DNA of 64,000 bases, from NCBI GenBank assembly GCA_016223135.1, contig JACRPQ010000005.1, forward strand, positions 62,001 through 126,000. The letters run 5' to 3'. Below, piece after piece: positions 1 to 7,740 of the stretch (positions within the stretch are counted from its first letter, which is position 1; each line of letters begins with the position of its first letter). This DNA comes from Chloroflexota bacterium (GTDB taxonomy: Bacteria > Chloroflexota > Anaerolineae > Anaerolineales > Villigracilaceae). The position numbers and the translations under genes are program-made. Under the pieces are notes generated by a model. That model was not told the origin of the DNA, searched no databases, and saw only the letters and a list, made by a program, of their open reading frames with translations.

Positions 1-1
1 C

Positions 2-274
2 ATTGGGCGCGCCATCGGCGAGACGATGACTGTGATGATGGTGACCGGCAATGCGCCCGTCCTTGCGTTAAAACTTGGCAGTCTCTTTTCTCCCGTCCGC
101 ACGATGACCGCCACCATCGCCGCCGAAATGGGCGAGGTTGCCAACGGCAGCACGCACTACCATGTGTTGTTTTTCATCGGCATGGTTCTCTTCCTCATCT
201 CGCTGGGTGTGAACATCGCCGCTTCCTCCGTCGTCTTTCGCGCCAAGAAGCGCGCGGAGAGGATCCTTTCGTGA
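2..274 (+). CDS. pstC: Phosphate ABC transporter permease PstC, C-terminal part
   Basis: The reading frame is open from the window edge, so only the last 90 or so residues of the gene are present. It begins IGRAIGETMTVMMVTGN, the conserved EAA-type loop and following segment of PstC permeases that contacts the PstB ATPase. One strong membrane helix (HYHVLFFIGMVLFLISLGVNIAAS) precedes a short basic tail. With PstA it forms the inner-membrane channel for phosphate. pstA begins 4 bases after the stop, so the two are co-transcribed. The 5' part lies outside the window. Confidence 0.9.
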   Translation: MGRAIGETMTVMMVTGNAPVLALKLGSLFSPVRTMTATIAAEMGEVANGSTHYHVLFFIGMVLFLISLGVNIAASSVVFRAKKRAERILS

Positions 275-278
275 ACGT

Positions 279-1154
279 ATGCCCCGCCTTATGAAACATA
301 TCTTCCCCCTCAACCGCCACCTCATCCAGCGTCTCGGCTTTGCCGGTCTTACCGTGATGGCGTTCCTCACCGTCCTGCCGATTGTGGCTGTGGTCATCTA
401 TATTATCGTGCAGGGCGCGCCTGCCATTTCGCTGGAATTTCTCAGCGATTTTCCGCGCGGCGGCATGCGCGAAGGCGGCATCCTGCCCGCCATCATCGGC
501 ACGATTTATCTGACAATCGGCACAGCCGTCTTTTCGGTGCCGCTCGGCATCGCGGCAGCCATCTATCTCTCGGAATATGCCGCGGATACGCCCCTCACCC
601 GTACCATCCGCATTGCCATCATCAACCTGGCGGGCATCCCTTCGGTGGTGTATGGCTTGTTCGGGCTTGGTCTCTTCGTGCTTTTCCTGCGATTTGGCAC
701 ATCCATCCTTGCCGCCTCGCTGACGCTTTCGATTATGACTCTGCCCGTCATCATCAGCACAGCGGAAGAGGCGCTGCGCTCCGTGCCGCAGGCGTTTCGC
801 ACGGTCAGCATCTCGCTGGGAGCCACCCGTTGGCAGACCATCCGCCGCATCGTCCTGAAGGAGGCGCTGCCGGGCATTATCACCGGCGTTATCCTTGGGC
901 TGGAACGCGCCGCCGGTGAAACCGCGCCGATTCTCTTCACTGGAGCGGCATTCTTCCTGCCGCGTCTGCCGCATTCACCCTTCGATGCGACCATGGCGCT
1001 TCCGTATCATCTTTTCGTCATCTCCACCCAGGTTCCCGAAATGCCCATCAAAATCCAATACGGCACGGCGCTGGTTTTGCTCGTCTTCGTCTTGGCAATG
1101 AACGTGACCGCCACCTTCATCCGCTCGCGGGCGAGGGCAAAGCGGCAGTGGTAA
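279..1154 (+). CDS. pstA: Phosphate ABC transporter permease PstA
   Basis: A 291-residue polytopic membrane protein with about six helices, the usual PstA length. It contains the EAA-loop region ALRSVPQAFRTVSISLGATRWQTIRRIVLKEALPGI, typical of PstA (one helix-turn-helix contact site for the ATPase). It partners PstC in phosphate import. It lies 4 bases after pstC. The expected next gene, pstB, does not follow directly: a repeat-flanked four-helix-bundle gene intervenes, so pstB starts about 530 bases further on. Confidence 0.93.
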   Translation: MPRLMKHIFPLNRHLIQRLGFAGLTVMAFLTVLPIVAVVIYIIVQGAPAISLEFLSDFPRGGMREGGILPAIIGTIYLTIGTAVFSVPLGIAAAIYLSEYAADTPLTRTIRIAIINLAGIPSVVYGLFGLGLFVLFLRFGTSILAASLTLSIMTLPVIISTAEEALRSVPQAFRTVSISLGATRWQTIRRIVLKEALPGIITGVILGLERAAGETAPILFTGAAFFLPRLPHSPFDATMALPYHLFVISTQVPEMPIKIQYGTALVLLVFVLAMNVTATFIRSRARAKRQW

Positions 1155-1156
1155 AC

Positions 1157-1225
1157 TGACGATGGACAATGGACGATGGACCATTGACCATTGACCATTG
1201 ACCATTGACCATTGACTATGGACGC
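1157..1225 (+). repeat. Left arm of an inverted short-period repeat
   Basis: Starts 3 bases after the pstA stop. GACGATGGACAATGGAC leads into about five copies of the 8-base word CCATTGAC and ends TATGGAC. The matching inverted arm (CCATCGTCCACGG...) lies at 1644-1679, on the other side of the four-helix-bundle gene. The arms match as related words (GATGGAC versus GTCCATC), not as an exact inverted repeat. Confidence 0.8.
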
Positions 1226-1230
1226 GCATC

Positions 1231-1638
1231 ATGCCATATAAATTTGAGCAATTGGATGTATGGAAATTATCGCTGGAATATATTGACTCGATCTATGAGT
1301 TGGCAGAAAAATTACCGAAGAGCGAAGAGTACAACTTGAAATCACAAATTGTTCGGGCGGCAACATCCATTTCGCTGAACATTGCAGAAGGCTCAACAGG
1401 GCAATCAGATGCGGAACAGGCAAGATTTTTGGGCATGGCGATTCGCTCCCTCGTCGAAACCGTCGCCTGTCATCACATCATCCAGCGCAGAGGATATATT
1501 CGCGACGAACCCCTGCTCGCTAAAATCTATGAAGACTCCCAAGTTCTTGCCAGAAAATTACAAGCGTTTCGCAAAATTATTTCTCCCTACCAGGTTAGGG
1601 AAGAACAACTACGATATGGAGAAGACGATTTGCCCTAG
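1231..1638 (+). CDS. Four-helix-bundle protein (IVS/S23-type, Avd-like fold)
   Basis: A 135-residue protein that begins MPYKFEQLDVWKLSLEYIDSIYELAEKLPKSEEYNLKSQI and contains RAATSISLNIAEGS, both hallmarks of the four-helix-bundle family first seen in 23S rRNA intervening sequences. Known relatives include Avd of diversity-generating retroelements, which binds nucleic acid and reverse transcriptase; the cellular role of free-standing members is not established. No reverse transcriptase or template repeat is nearby. The gene is more AT-rich than the pst genes and lies inside inverted repeat arms that split the pst operon, which suggests insertion. Family assignment is firm; mobility is inferred. 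Confidence 0.88.
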   Translation: MPYKFEQLDVWKLSLEYIDSIYELAEKLPKSEEYNLKSQIVRAATSISLNIAEGSTGQSDAEQARFLGMAIRSLVETVACHHIIQRRGYIRDEPLLAKIYEDSQVLARKLQAFRKIISPYQVREEQLRYGEDDLP

Positions 1639-1643
1639 GGTTT

Positions 1644-1679
1644 CCATCGTCCACGGTCTATCGTCCATCGTCAATATGG
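1644..1679 (+). repeat. Right arm of the inverted short-period repeat
   Basis: CCATCGTCCACGG, TCTATCGTCC, ATCGTCAATATGG. Its reverse complement (CCATATTGACGATGGACGAT...) matches the start of the arm at 1157-1225, so the two arms face each other across the four-helix-bundle gene. It ends 7 bases before the pstB start, which has no Shine-Dalgarno of its own. Confidence 0.75.
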
Positions 1680-1686
1680 CTCACCC

Positions 1687-2442
1687 ATGAACAAAATCCT
1701 GATCGAATCCCTCTCCCTTCAATACTCCGACGGCACCGAGTCGCTGCGAAACGTCAGCATGGAAATTCCTGCCAACGCCATAACGGTACTATTCGGACCC
1801 GCCGGCGGCGGCAAGTCCACGCTTTTGCGCTGTCTCAACCGCCTCAACGACCTGGCGGATGTACAGGTTGTGGAGGGAAAAGTGCTTATTGACGGCGAAA
1901 ACATCCTCGCCCCCCAAACAGATGTCATTGCCCTGCGCCGCAAAGTGGGAATGGTGTTCGCGCGCCCGGTCGTCCTGCCGATGAGCATCCGCGCCAATTT
2001 GACCTACGGCTTGGAACTGGCAGGCGAAAAACGCCGCTCCAAACTGGACGAAGCAGTGGAACGCAGTTTGCGTCTCGCCGCCCTCTGGGACGAAGTCAAA
2101 GACCGCCTCGACGACCCTGCCATTGCCCTCTCCGGCGGGCAGCAGCAGCGGTTATGCCTGGCGCGTTCGCTGGCGCTTCAACCGGAAATCATCCTGCTCG
2201 ATGAACCAACATCAGGACTCGATCCCATCTCCACCGGCAAAGTCGAAGCGGCATTACAGGAACTGAAAAAAGACTACACCATCGTCCTCGTGCCGCACTC
2301 GGTACAGCAGGCAGCGCGCACCGCCGACTATGCCGCCTTCTTCCTGCAGGGCGAACTCATCGAATATGGCGAAGGAAGCGTCATCTTTACTGCTCCCAAA
2401 GAAAAACGCACGGAAGATTACATCACCGGAAGATTTGGGTAA
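1687..2442 (+). CDS. pstB: Phosphate ABC transporter ATP-binding protein PstB
   Basis: A 251-residue ABC ATPase that powers PstC/PstA-mediated phosphate import. Visible motifs: Walker A GPAGGGKST (37-45), signature LSGGQQQR (about 148-155), Walker B IILLDEP (about 169-175) followed by TSGLDP, and the switch segment PHSVQQAARTAD, in which PstB-like QQAAR is kept. CLNRLNDL after Walker A is also characteristic of PstB. The start is ATG right after a repeat arm, with no clear ribosome binding site, so an upstream insertion may have removed the native leader. Confidence 0.92.
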   Translation: MNKILIESLSLQYSDGTESLRNVSMEIPANAITVLFGPAGGGKSTLLRCLNRLNDLADVQVVEGKVLIDGENILAPQTDVIALRRKVGMVFARPVVLPMSIRANLTYGLELAGEKRRSKLDEAVERSLRLAALWDEVKDRLDDPAIALSGGQQQRLCLARSLALQPEIILLDEPTSGLDPISTGKVEAALQELKKDYTIVLVPHSVQQAARTADYAAFFLQGELIEYGEGSVIFTAPKEKRTEDYITGRFG

Positions 2443-2460
2443 AAAGGAGCAGGCTGGGCA

Positions 2461-2508
2461 AGTACACAAGTACACAGGTATACAGGTATACAGGTATACA
2501 GGTATATA
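2461..2508 (+). repeat. Short-period TACACAGGTA tract
   Basis: AGTACACA, AGTACACAGG, then repeated TATACAGG units between pstB and the arsenate reductase. The same word reappears in two orientations at 4383-4461. The two loci are 1.9 kb apart, so this word family has been copied locally. Confidence 0.75.
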
Positions 2509-2541
2509 AACCACACCTCCCCTTCCACACGGATACCCCCT

Positions 2542-2961
2542 ATGACCAAAACTGTCCTCTTTCTCTGCACCGGCAACTCCTGCCGTTCCCAAATGGCGGA
2601 AGCCATCGTCAACGCCCGCTATGGCAGCGAGTGGAAGGCATACTCCGCCGGCACCAAGCCCGCCGGCTATGTGCATCTTAAAGCAATCCAAGCGCTCAAC
2701 GAAATCGGCATCGCTCACGTGGGCAAATCGAAACACATAGACGACCTGCCCACGAAAGACTTCGACCTCGTCGTCACGGTCTGCGATTCGGCGGCGGAGG
2801 AATGTCCCGTGTGGCCCGGCAAGGCGGGCAGACGTGTCCATCACAGTTTTGTGGATCCCGCCAAAGCGGAGGGCACAGACGAAGAGCAGATGCAGGTTTT
2901 TCGTCGGGTGCGAAACGAGATGTTGGAAGTCATCCCGGAACTCTTGAAGATAAGACCCTAA
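2542..2961 (+). CDS. arsC: Arsenate reductase, thioredoxin-coupled type
   Basis: A 139-residue low-molecular-weight phosphatase-fold protein. The P-loop is CTGNSCR (Cys9 to Arg15, the CX5R motif). A second pair, Cys81 and Cys88 in TVCDSAAEECP, matches the redox relay of pI258/B. subtilis-type ArsC, which reduces arsenate to arsenite with thioredoxin; plain tyrosine phosphatases lack that pair. HHSFVDPAKAEGTDEE is also ArsC-like. It is the last gene of the pst block. That placement makes sense because phosphate transporters also bring in arsenate. Its stop codon lies in the stem of a terminator. Confidence 0.87.
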   Translation: MTKTVLFLCTGNSCRSQMAEAIVNARYGSEWKAYSAGTKPAGYVHLKAIQALNEIGIAHVGKSKHIDDLPTKDFDLVVTVCDSAAEECPVWPGKAGRRVHHSFVDPAKAEGTDEEQMQVFRRVRNEMLEVIPELLKIRP

Positions 2962-2990
2962 AGGATTTCCCTTTAGGGTCTGTTTTTTTC
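2953..2990 (+). terminator. Rho-independent terminator after arsC
   Basis: A 12-bp perfect stem, AGACCCTAAAGG / CCTTTAGGGTCT, with a 5-base loop, followed by a T-run. The arsC stop codon TAA is part of the left stem. Confidence 0.92.
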
Positions 2991-3005
2991 AAGCATGAGG
3001 AAGAA

Positions 3006-4349
3006 TTACCACACCCGCTCCAAATTCGGGTTATCGAGCGCTTTGCGACCCACCTTTGCCATATTGACCCATTCGTCATGCACTTTCACGCGCACCACAT
3101 CGGCGGTGAAATCGGTCACGGTTGAACCGTTGTTGTTGAACAGCCACGAGCCGACCGCATAAATATCGGCTGGCACTCCCAACCTCTCGAACTTGCGAAT
3201 CTTTTCAGGATTGAACCCGCCGGAGACAACAATCTTCACATTGCGGCAATACGAACGCGCCGCCTCTTTCCAGACCTCAGGCAGGCGCCACGATTCCCAA
3301 GCCGAATCCAACGCCTGACGCACGTTGAACACCAGCCGCGGGTTGACGCCGAGGTCGAGGGCGGGGTCGCCGAGCGGCGCCACCGAAACATCGCGCACGC
3401 TTCCGCTGGTATCCAGCCGCACGCCGTACAAAACGTATTTCGCGGCTTCGGCTTCATTCCCTGCCTCTTTCAACTCGCGGTATTTGGCGAACATCGCCTC
3501 CAGCACACGCAGAGAGTCCTGCACCGAGTCATTGTTGAAGTCCACCAGCGCAATGCGCGGAATACGCGCCGGCAGGATGCGCGCAAACTGCATCATGGCT
3601 TCCGCCGTATCGCCGAGGAAGGAGGCGATGGCAGCGTGCGCCACTGTTCCGCCGCCCGCGCCTCCCCACCAGTCGCCTTGGGCATCGGTCGAAACGAAGG
3701 GACCCAGTTCATGAGCGTAATCGCGGTTGAAACGCTGGACGGCGATGTTGTAAGCGTAGCCGTCGGCGGCTTGCACTTCGTGCAGGTCGAAGCGCGCCGG
3801 GAAGAAGAGCACCGGCTTGCCGTGCGCCGCCATGAGGGTTTCATACACGTTAGTCGCCACGCGGCTGGAGCGGGTGAGGATGCCGAGGGTGGGGGTTTCG
3901 AGCAGGGCAAAGTCGCGGTAACGTCCGCGCACCTTGAGGACCGGCTCCACGTGCAGGGGGTTGCCGTCCGATTCGACGATGGTGCCATCGTGAACCGCCC
4001 ACACCTCCAGGCGGCTGGATGTATCCACAAACGTCTCCCCCTCCCAATAGCCGGTACAGTGACGGAGCATGGCGAGCGCCTTATCCACGCCAACGACGAT
4101 GGTCTTGCCGGCGCGGCGGGTGAACCACTGCATTTCCACTTCGATGTTGCCGACGGCAATATCTTCCGGCGACATGCCCGGCGGCAGGTTGTGATACTTT
4201 CCCGAATAGGTGTATCCTTCCGCCGCGAGGGCGGTAAGCATGCGCCCGATATTTTCGAAGTATTTATCGGAATACCAGCCGCGGCGCATGCGCTCAATGT
4301 CGAGCTTGAAGGTTTCGTTGGTAAGGCGTTTATGGTCGAAGATGGACAT
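3006..4349 (-). CDS. pncB: Nicotinate phosphoribosyltransferase
   Basis: A 447-residue NAPRTase-family protein. It joins nicotinate to PRPP with ATP hydrolysis, giving nicotinate mononucleotide for NAD salvage. Features seen: the N-terminal DIERMRRGWYSDKYF segment, a conserved core LLETPTLGILTRSSRVATNVYETL, and the PRPP/phosphate-site loops YGVRLDTSGSVRDVS and VSGGFNPEKIRKFE. It lies downstream, on the same strand, of an isochorismatase-family hydrolase that could supply nicotinate from nicotinamide. A palindromic repeat tract separates the two. The start ATG is preceded by CAGGAACCCCC, a weak ribosome site. Confidence 0.9.
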   Translation of the reverse strand: MSIFDHKRLTNETFKLDIERMRRGWYSDKYFENIGRMLTALAAEGYTYSGKYHNLPPGMSPEDIAVGNIEVEMQWFTRRAGKTIVVGVDKALAMLRHCTGYWEGETFVDTSSRLEVWAVHDGTIVESDGNPLHVEPVLKVRGRYRDFALLETPTLGILTRSSRVATNVYETLMAAHGKPVLFFPARFDLHEVQAADGYAYNIAVQRFNRDYAHELGPFVSTDAQGDWWGGAGGGTVAHAAIASFLGDTAEAMMQFARILPARIPRIALVDFNNDSVQDSLRVLEAMFAKYRELKEAGNEAEAAKYVLYGVRLDTSGSVRDVSVAPLGDPALDLGVNPRLVFNVRQALDSAWESWRLPEVWKEAARSYCRNVKIVVSGGFNPEKIRKFERLGVPADIYAVGSWLFNNNGSTVTDFTADVVRVKVHDEWVNMAKVGRKALDNPNLERVW

Positions 4350-4382
4350 GGGGGTTCCTGAAAGTAGGTTGGTAAATAGGGA

Positions 4383-4461
4383 TACACGTACACAAGTACA
4401 CAGGTAAACAGGTACACAGGTAACTTGTGTACGTGTATACGTGTGTACCTGTGTACGTGTT
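4383..4461. repeat. Palindromic TACACAGG repeat tract
   Basis: The left half iterates ACACGTACACAAG, TACACAGGTAAACAGG and TACACAGGTA. The right half (ACTTGTGTACGTGTATAC, GTGTGTACCTGTGTACG) is its approximate reverse complement, so the tract can fold into one long hairpin. It lies between pncB and the upstream hydrolase. It uses the same word as 2461-2508. Confidence 0.82.
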
Positions 4462-4474
4462 ATGTGTTCACCCC

Positions 4475-5482
4475 TTACACAAACTCATCCGTTGACTTGA
4501 CAATATTCATCCCTGCTTTGGCAAAGCGCGCATACGCTTCGTCCGCCGCATCGGTGTAATCCACCACCCCGGGGACAACCACCGGAGAGGCGCAGTCTTC
4601 GAGCAGGTAAACCTTCTTCGCCAGCGCGGGGTCGGTCGCCTGAATGTCCTCGAGCAGGTCGGAGATTGTCCATGCCACACAGTGGGATTTTGCCTGCCCG
4701 GCAATGACGAGCCGGTCGAACTGCTGTAACTGTTCGATGAATTTTGTATTGCGGACGCCGAGCGTCTCGCCCATCGGTCCCTTCAACACTTCGGGACCAA
4801 TGGCAGAATAGTTTTCAGTAAAGGGCTTATCGCCTTTGATTTCGATGTCATACTGCGCGGCGCGCGCAATGGAGTGGAAGAAGAGCGCCTCCTCCACCGC
4901 CGAGACCAGCGCGTGACCGATTCCGCCCAGCATGGCATGATAGGGCCAGATGGTGAGGGCGTATTTGCCTTTCTTCTCCAGCTCTTCGGCGTAATGGATC
5001 ATCATTTGTTGACCGTATTCGGGGGCAATGCCAAACTGCGGCGCAAGGGCGGGGTTGAATTTCCACTTGCCGCTCTGCAAGTCAGCGAGATGAATGTCGC
5101 TGTATGGAGCAGGGTGGTCTCCATTGGCGTCCACGAAAAAGATGGCGTGAAAGACCTGCAGGGTCTTGTGGGTGTCCATCGTGGCGGTGATGTGGGTGAT
5201 GCTTCCCAGGTTGCGGTAGATGAATTGACATAAGCGGCTGTTATCGTCCACCGCGCCGCGCCCGCTGCGTCCGCCGACGAAGAGTTCAAAGTCTGGGATG
5301 CAGAAGGTGTTTTGCAGGTCAATGAGCAGGAGCCAGGTGCGGGTCCGGTCGGAGGCGGCAGGCTGAAGTCCGTGTTGATGCGCCCAGTCGCGCGCCTGCT
5401 TGGCGCGTTCCTCATACGGAATCCGCCACACCGCGCCGACTTTTGCAGAGTCAAAAAAATCAGGAATGGGAAGAGTGTGCAT
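4475..5482 (-). CDS. Isochorismatase-family cysteine hydrolase, probable nicotinamidase
   Basis: A 335-residue protein, longer than the usual 180-220 residues of the family because of an N-terminal extension. The catalytic elements can be placed: Asp in LLIDLQNTF (about residue 53), Lys in the [16 protein letters not shown] region, and the nucleophile Cys in [11 protein letters not shown] (about residue 269). The metal-site region [16 protein letters not shown] is also present. The neighbouring pncB suggests it deamidates nicotinamide to nicotinate, but other amidase roles in this superfamily are possible. ATG follows a good GGAGG ribosome site. No signal peptide. Confidence 0.78.
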   Translation of the reverse strand: MHTLPIPDFFDSAKVGAVWRIPYEERAKQARDWAHQHGLQPAASDRTRTWLLLIDLQNTFCIPDFELFVGGRSGRGAVDDNSRLCQFIYRNLGSITHITATMDTHKTLQVFHAIFFVDANGDHPAPYSDIHLADLQSGKWKFNPALAPQFGIAPEYGQQMMIHYAEELEKKGKYALTIWPYHAMLGGIGHALVSAVEEALFFHSIARAAQYDIEIKGDKPFTENYSAIGPEVLKGPMGETLGVRNTKFIEQLQQFDRLVIAGQAKSHCVAWTISDLLEDIQATDPALAKKVYLLEDCASPVVVPGVVDYTDAADEAYARFAKAGMNIVKSTDEFV

Positions 5483-5544
5483 GGGTGATCCTCCATTCTG
5501 ATTGTATCCCCGTGCATTTTCATGTCAAGTGCGCCGCTGGGTGG

Positions 5545-5573
5545 TTGACTTTTTTGACTGATACCTTTAGACT
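5545..5573 (+). promoter_or_regulatory. Sigma70-type promoter for the FHA gene
   Basis: TTGACT, 17-base spacer, TAGACT, about 30 bases before the FHA start and its AAGGAG ribosome site. It lies divergent from the hydrolase gene. Confidence 0.55.
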
Positions 5574-5602
5574 CATGCCATTCTCATCTGCAAGGAGAAA
5601 TT

Positions 5603-6193
5603 ATGGCGTCTCAATTTCAACTGATTATGCGGCAGGGACCAACGCCCGGTGCGACTTTTCTTCTGGAAGGCAGTCAATTGAACATCGGGCGCGACTCGTC
5701 CAACGAAATCGTCATTAACGATGCGGAAGTCTCGCGCCGGCACGCCCGCCTGACGTTTCAGGGCGGAAAGTATGTGCTGGAGGACCTCGGCTCGACCAAC
5801 GGGACGTTTGTCAACGGTCAGCGCCTGGCGGGACCGCGCGTTCTGAAGGCGGGCGAGGTGGTTTCGCTGGGCGAGCAGATTGTGCTGGTGTATGAGGTGA
5901 CGACCAACGATCCCGGCGCAACGATGGTTTCGCCGCGCGCCGCGGTGGCGCCTTCGGTTTCGCGACCCGCTGCCCCGCCGCCTCCGCCTGCCGATTATGT
6001 GGGAAGCGTGCCTGCCAGCCCTGCGCCTTCACCTTCTGCGCCGGCGCCTGCTCCTGCCAAGCGGGTAAATGTTTTGCCAATTATCATCGGCGTAGCAGCC
6101 CTGTTCTTTATTTGTTTGTGCGCCGGCTTCCTCTGGTACGTTGACGCCAACTACTTGTGGTGTACGTTCTTCCCCTTCCTGGGCGGGTGTTGA
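5603..6193 (+). CDS. FHA-domain protein with C-terminal membrane anchor
   Basis: A 196-residue protein. Residues 1-95 form a forkhead-associated domain with all signature residues: GR at 29-30, SRRH at 44-47 and STNGTFVNG near 68-76. FHA domains bind phosphothreonine peptides. A Pro/Ala-rich linker (about 115-150) leads to one membrane helix (VLPIIIGVAALFFICLCAGFLWY) and a short aromatic, Cys-ending tail. The predicted topology places the FHA domain in the cytoplasm. No kinase gene is near, so the partner is unknown. ATG has an AAGGAG site. It forms a monocistronic unit with its own promoter and terminator. Confidence 0.88.
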   Translation: MASQFQLIMRQGPTPGATFLLEGSQLNIGRDSSNEIVINDAEVSRRHARLTFQGGKYVLEDLGSTNGTFVNGQRLAGPRVLKAGEVVSLGEQIVLVYEVTTNDPGATMVSPRAAVAPSVSRPAAPPPPPADYVGSVPASPAPSPSAPAPAPAKRVNVLPIIIGVAALFFICLCAGFLWYVDANYLWCTFFPFLGGC

Positions 6194-6209
6194 TTTTTTT
6201 GAAGGTATG

Positions 6210-6250
6210 TCCCCGCAGGGCAGCGCGCCTTGCGGGGATTTTTGTTTTGT
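6210..6250 (+). terminator. Rho-independent terminator after the FHA gene
   Basis: Stem TCCCCGCA/TGCGGGGA, extended past a mismatch by GG/CC, followed by TTTTTGTTTT. Confidence 0.85.
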
Positions 6251-6252
6251 GG

Positions 6253-6281
6253 TTGCCAAACACACCCCTCTTGACTAGAAT
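6253..6281 (+). promoter_or_regulatory. Promoter for the AI-2E-family gene
   Basis: TTGCCA, 17-base spacer, TAGAAT, placed just after the preceding terminator and about 25 bases before the start codon. Confidence 0.5.
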
Positions 6282-6305
6282 AGGATAAAGTCTGGAGATT
6301 ATGCA

Positions 6306-7556
6306 ATGTCACAGGATGCCACCGTCTCACCGCGCTGGAACGCCACCACCAAACTGTTCGTCGGGTTTGTGATGTTGGGCATGGCGGCGTTTCTCATATA
6401 TCGTTTTTCCAATTTAATTCCCCCGCTGCTGATGATTTTCATCATCACGTATCTGCTCCACCCGCTGACCGCGGCGCTGGCGCGCAGTTTGCACCTGCCC
6501 TGGAAAGCGGCGGTCAACCTCGTCTATTTGTTGATCTTCGCCACTTTGATTGGGTTGCTGACGTGGGGCGGCGTGGGGTTGGCGGGACAGGTGCAGAGCC
6601 TGATCAATTCCATCCAAGGCATCATCCGCGACCTGCCGAGGTACATCTCCGAGCTTTCCACACAGGTATTTGTCATCGGTCCGTTTCAACTGGATATGCG
6701 GACGTTCGATTTCAACGACCTCAACCGCCAATTACTTTCCATCACCCAGTCGCTGCTCAGCCGCATGGGAGGGCTGGTTGGCGCGTTGGCGGGCAGCGCG
6801 GCAAATACGCTTGGATGGACGTTCTTCATCCTGGTCGTCTCCTATTTCATCATGAGCGAGAGCGGCGGCTTGCAAGGCAACCTGCTCAAAATCGAAATTC
6901 CCGGCTATGAAGAGGATGTGCGCAGGCTGGGAAACGAACTGAGCAGAATCTGGAATGCGTTCCTGCGCGGACAGATTATCATCTTTACGCTTTCCCTGAC
7001 GATCTATTCCATCCTTCTGCCGGCGCTGGGAGTGCGCTACGCGCTGGGCATTGCGTTCATGGCAGGGCTGGCGAAATTCCTGCCGTACATTGGTCCAGCC
7101 ATTACCTGGCTGGTGATGGCGCTGGTGACCTTCTTCCAGCCGGTCAAACCGTTCGATCTTCAGCCGCTGACGTACATGCTCATCGTCGTGATCACCACCT
7201 TTATCATAGACAACTGGATCATCGACTCGCTGATTACGCCGCGCATCATGGCGCGGGCGCTCAAGGTGCATCCCGGCGCCATTCTGGTTGCCGCCATCAT
7301 CGCCGCCAACCTGCTGGGGCTGTTGGGCGTGGTTATTGCCGCGCCGTTCCTTGCCACCTTCCTTCTGCTGGGCAGGTACGTGATGCGCAAAATGTTCGAT
7401 CTCGAACCCTGGCCCGAAAAAGAGGAACCGCCGCCTCCGCCAAGTATGAGGGAATTGATCAAAAACACCCTGCAGTCTTTCAAACTGCGGTTTGTCAAAA
7501 ATAGACCCCTACAAGATATTAAACAGGAGAAACCCAATGAGCAGCAATCACAATGA
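6306..7556 (+). CDS. AI-2E family transporter (TqsA/PerM-like permease)
   Basis: A 416-residue protein with about eight membrane helices and the conserved C-terminal block GIAFMAGLAKFLPYIGPAITW ... HPGAILVAAIIAANLLGLLGVVIAAP, diagnostic of the AI-2E transporter family. Members export small solutes or act as Na+/H+ antiporters; the substrate here cannot be read from sequence. The C-terminal tail (last 55 residues) is Pro/Glu/Lys-rich and cytoplasmic. GGAG lies 8 bases before ATG. Its last 20 bases overlap the start of a 61-residue gene. Confidence 0.87.
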   Translation: MSQDATVSPRWNATTKLFVGFVMLGMAAFLIYRFSNLIPPLLMIFIITYLLHPLTAALARSLHLPWKAAVNLVYLLIFATLIGLLTWGGVGLAGQVQSLINSIQGIIRDLPRYISELSTQVFVIGPFQLDMRTFDFNDLNRQLLSITQSLLSRMGGLVGALAGSAANTLGWTFFILVVSYFIMSESGGLQGNLLKIEIPGYEEDVRRLGNELSRIWNAFLRGQIIIFTLSLTIYSILLPALGVRYALGIAFMAGLAKFLPYIGPAITWLVMALVTFFQPVKPFDLQPLTYMLIVVITTFIIDNWIIDSLITPRIMARALKVHPGAILVAAIIAANLLGLLGVVIAAPFLATFLLLGRYVMRKMFDLEPWPEKEEPPPPPSMRELIKNTLQSFKLRFVKNRPLQDIKQEKPNEQQSQ

Positions 7557-7722
7557 ACCCAAAACGGAAACCATCGCCGAGACCGATAACTATTTTGCCT
7601 GGAAAGCCGAAGAACCCGACGGCGAAACCACCTACCACATCGAATTGAACAACGTCACCGTGCATTTCTTCGAGGAGGAGTGGCAGGAGTTTCTGGAACT
7701 CATCCGTAATCTGGGCGGATAA
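7537..7722 (+). CDS. Small acidic protein of unknown function
   Basis: 61 residues, starting at MSSNHNEP with an AGGAGA ribosome site 7 bases upstream; an upstream in-frame alternative has no such site. It is acidic, with a compact predicted beta-beta-alpha core: YFAWKAEEPDGETTYHIELNNVTVHFFEEEWQEFLELI. I recognise no family. It overlaps the end of the AI-2E gene by 20 bases and precedes the P1 hydrolase by 18, so the three are probably co-transcribed. Coding is supported by the ribosome site and operon packing. Confidence 0.68.
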   Translation: MSSNHNEPKTETIAETDNYFAWKAEEPDGETTYHIELNNVTVHFFEEEWQEFLELIRNLGG

Positions 7723-7740
7723 TTCGCAGGATAAGCGATT

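Noticed and set aside
1231-1638. Diversity-generating retroelement accessory gene (avd)
   Set aside because: The fold is right, but no reverse transcriptase, template repeat or variable repeat with A-specific changes is seen nearby.
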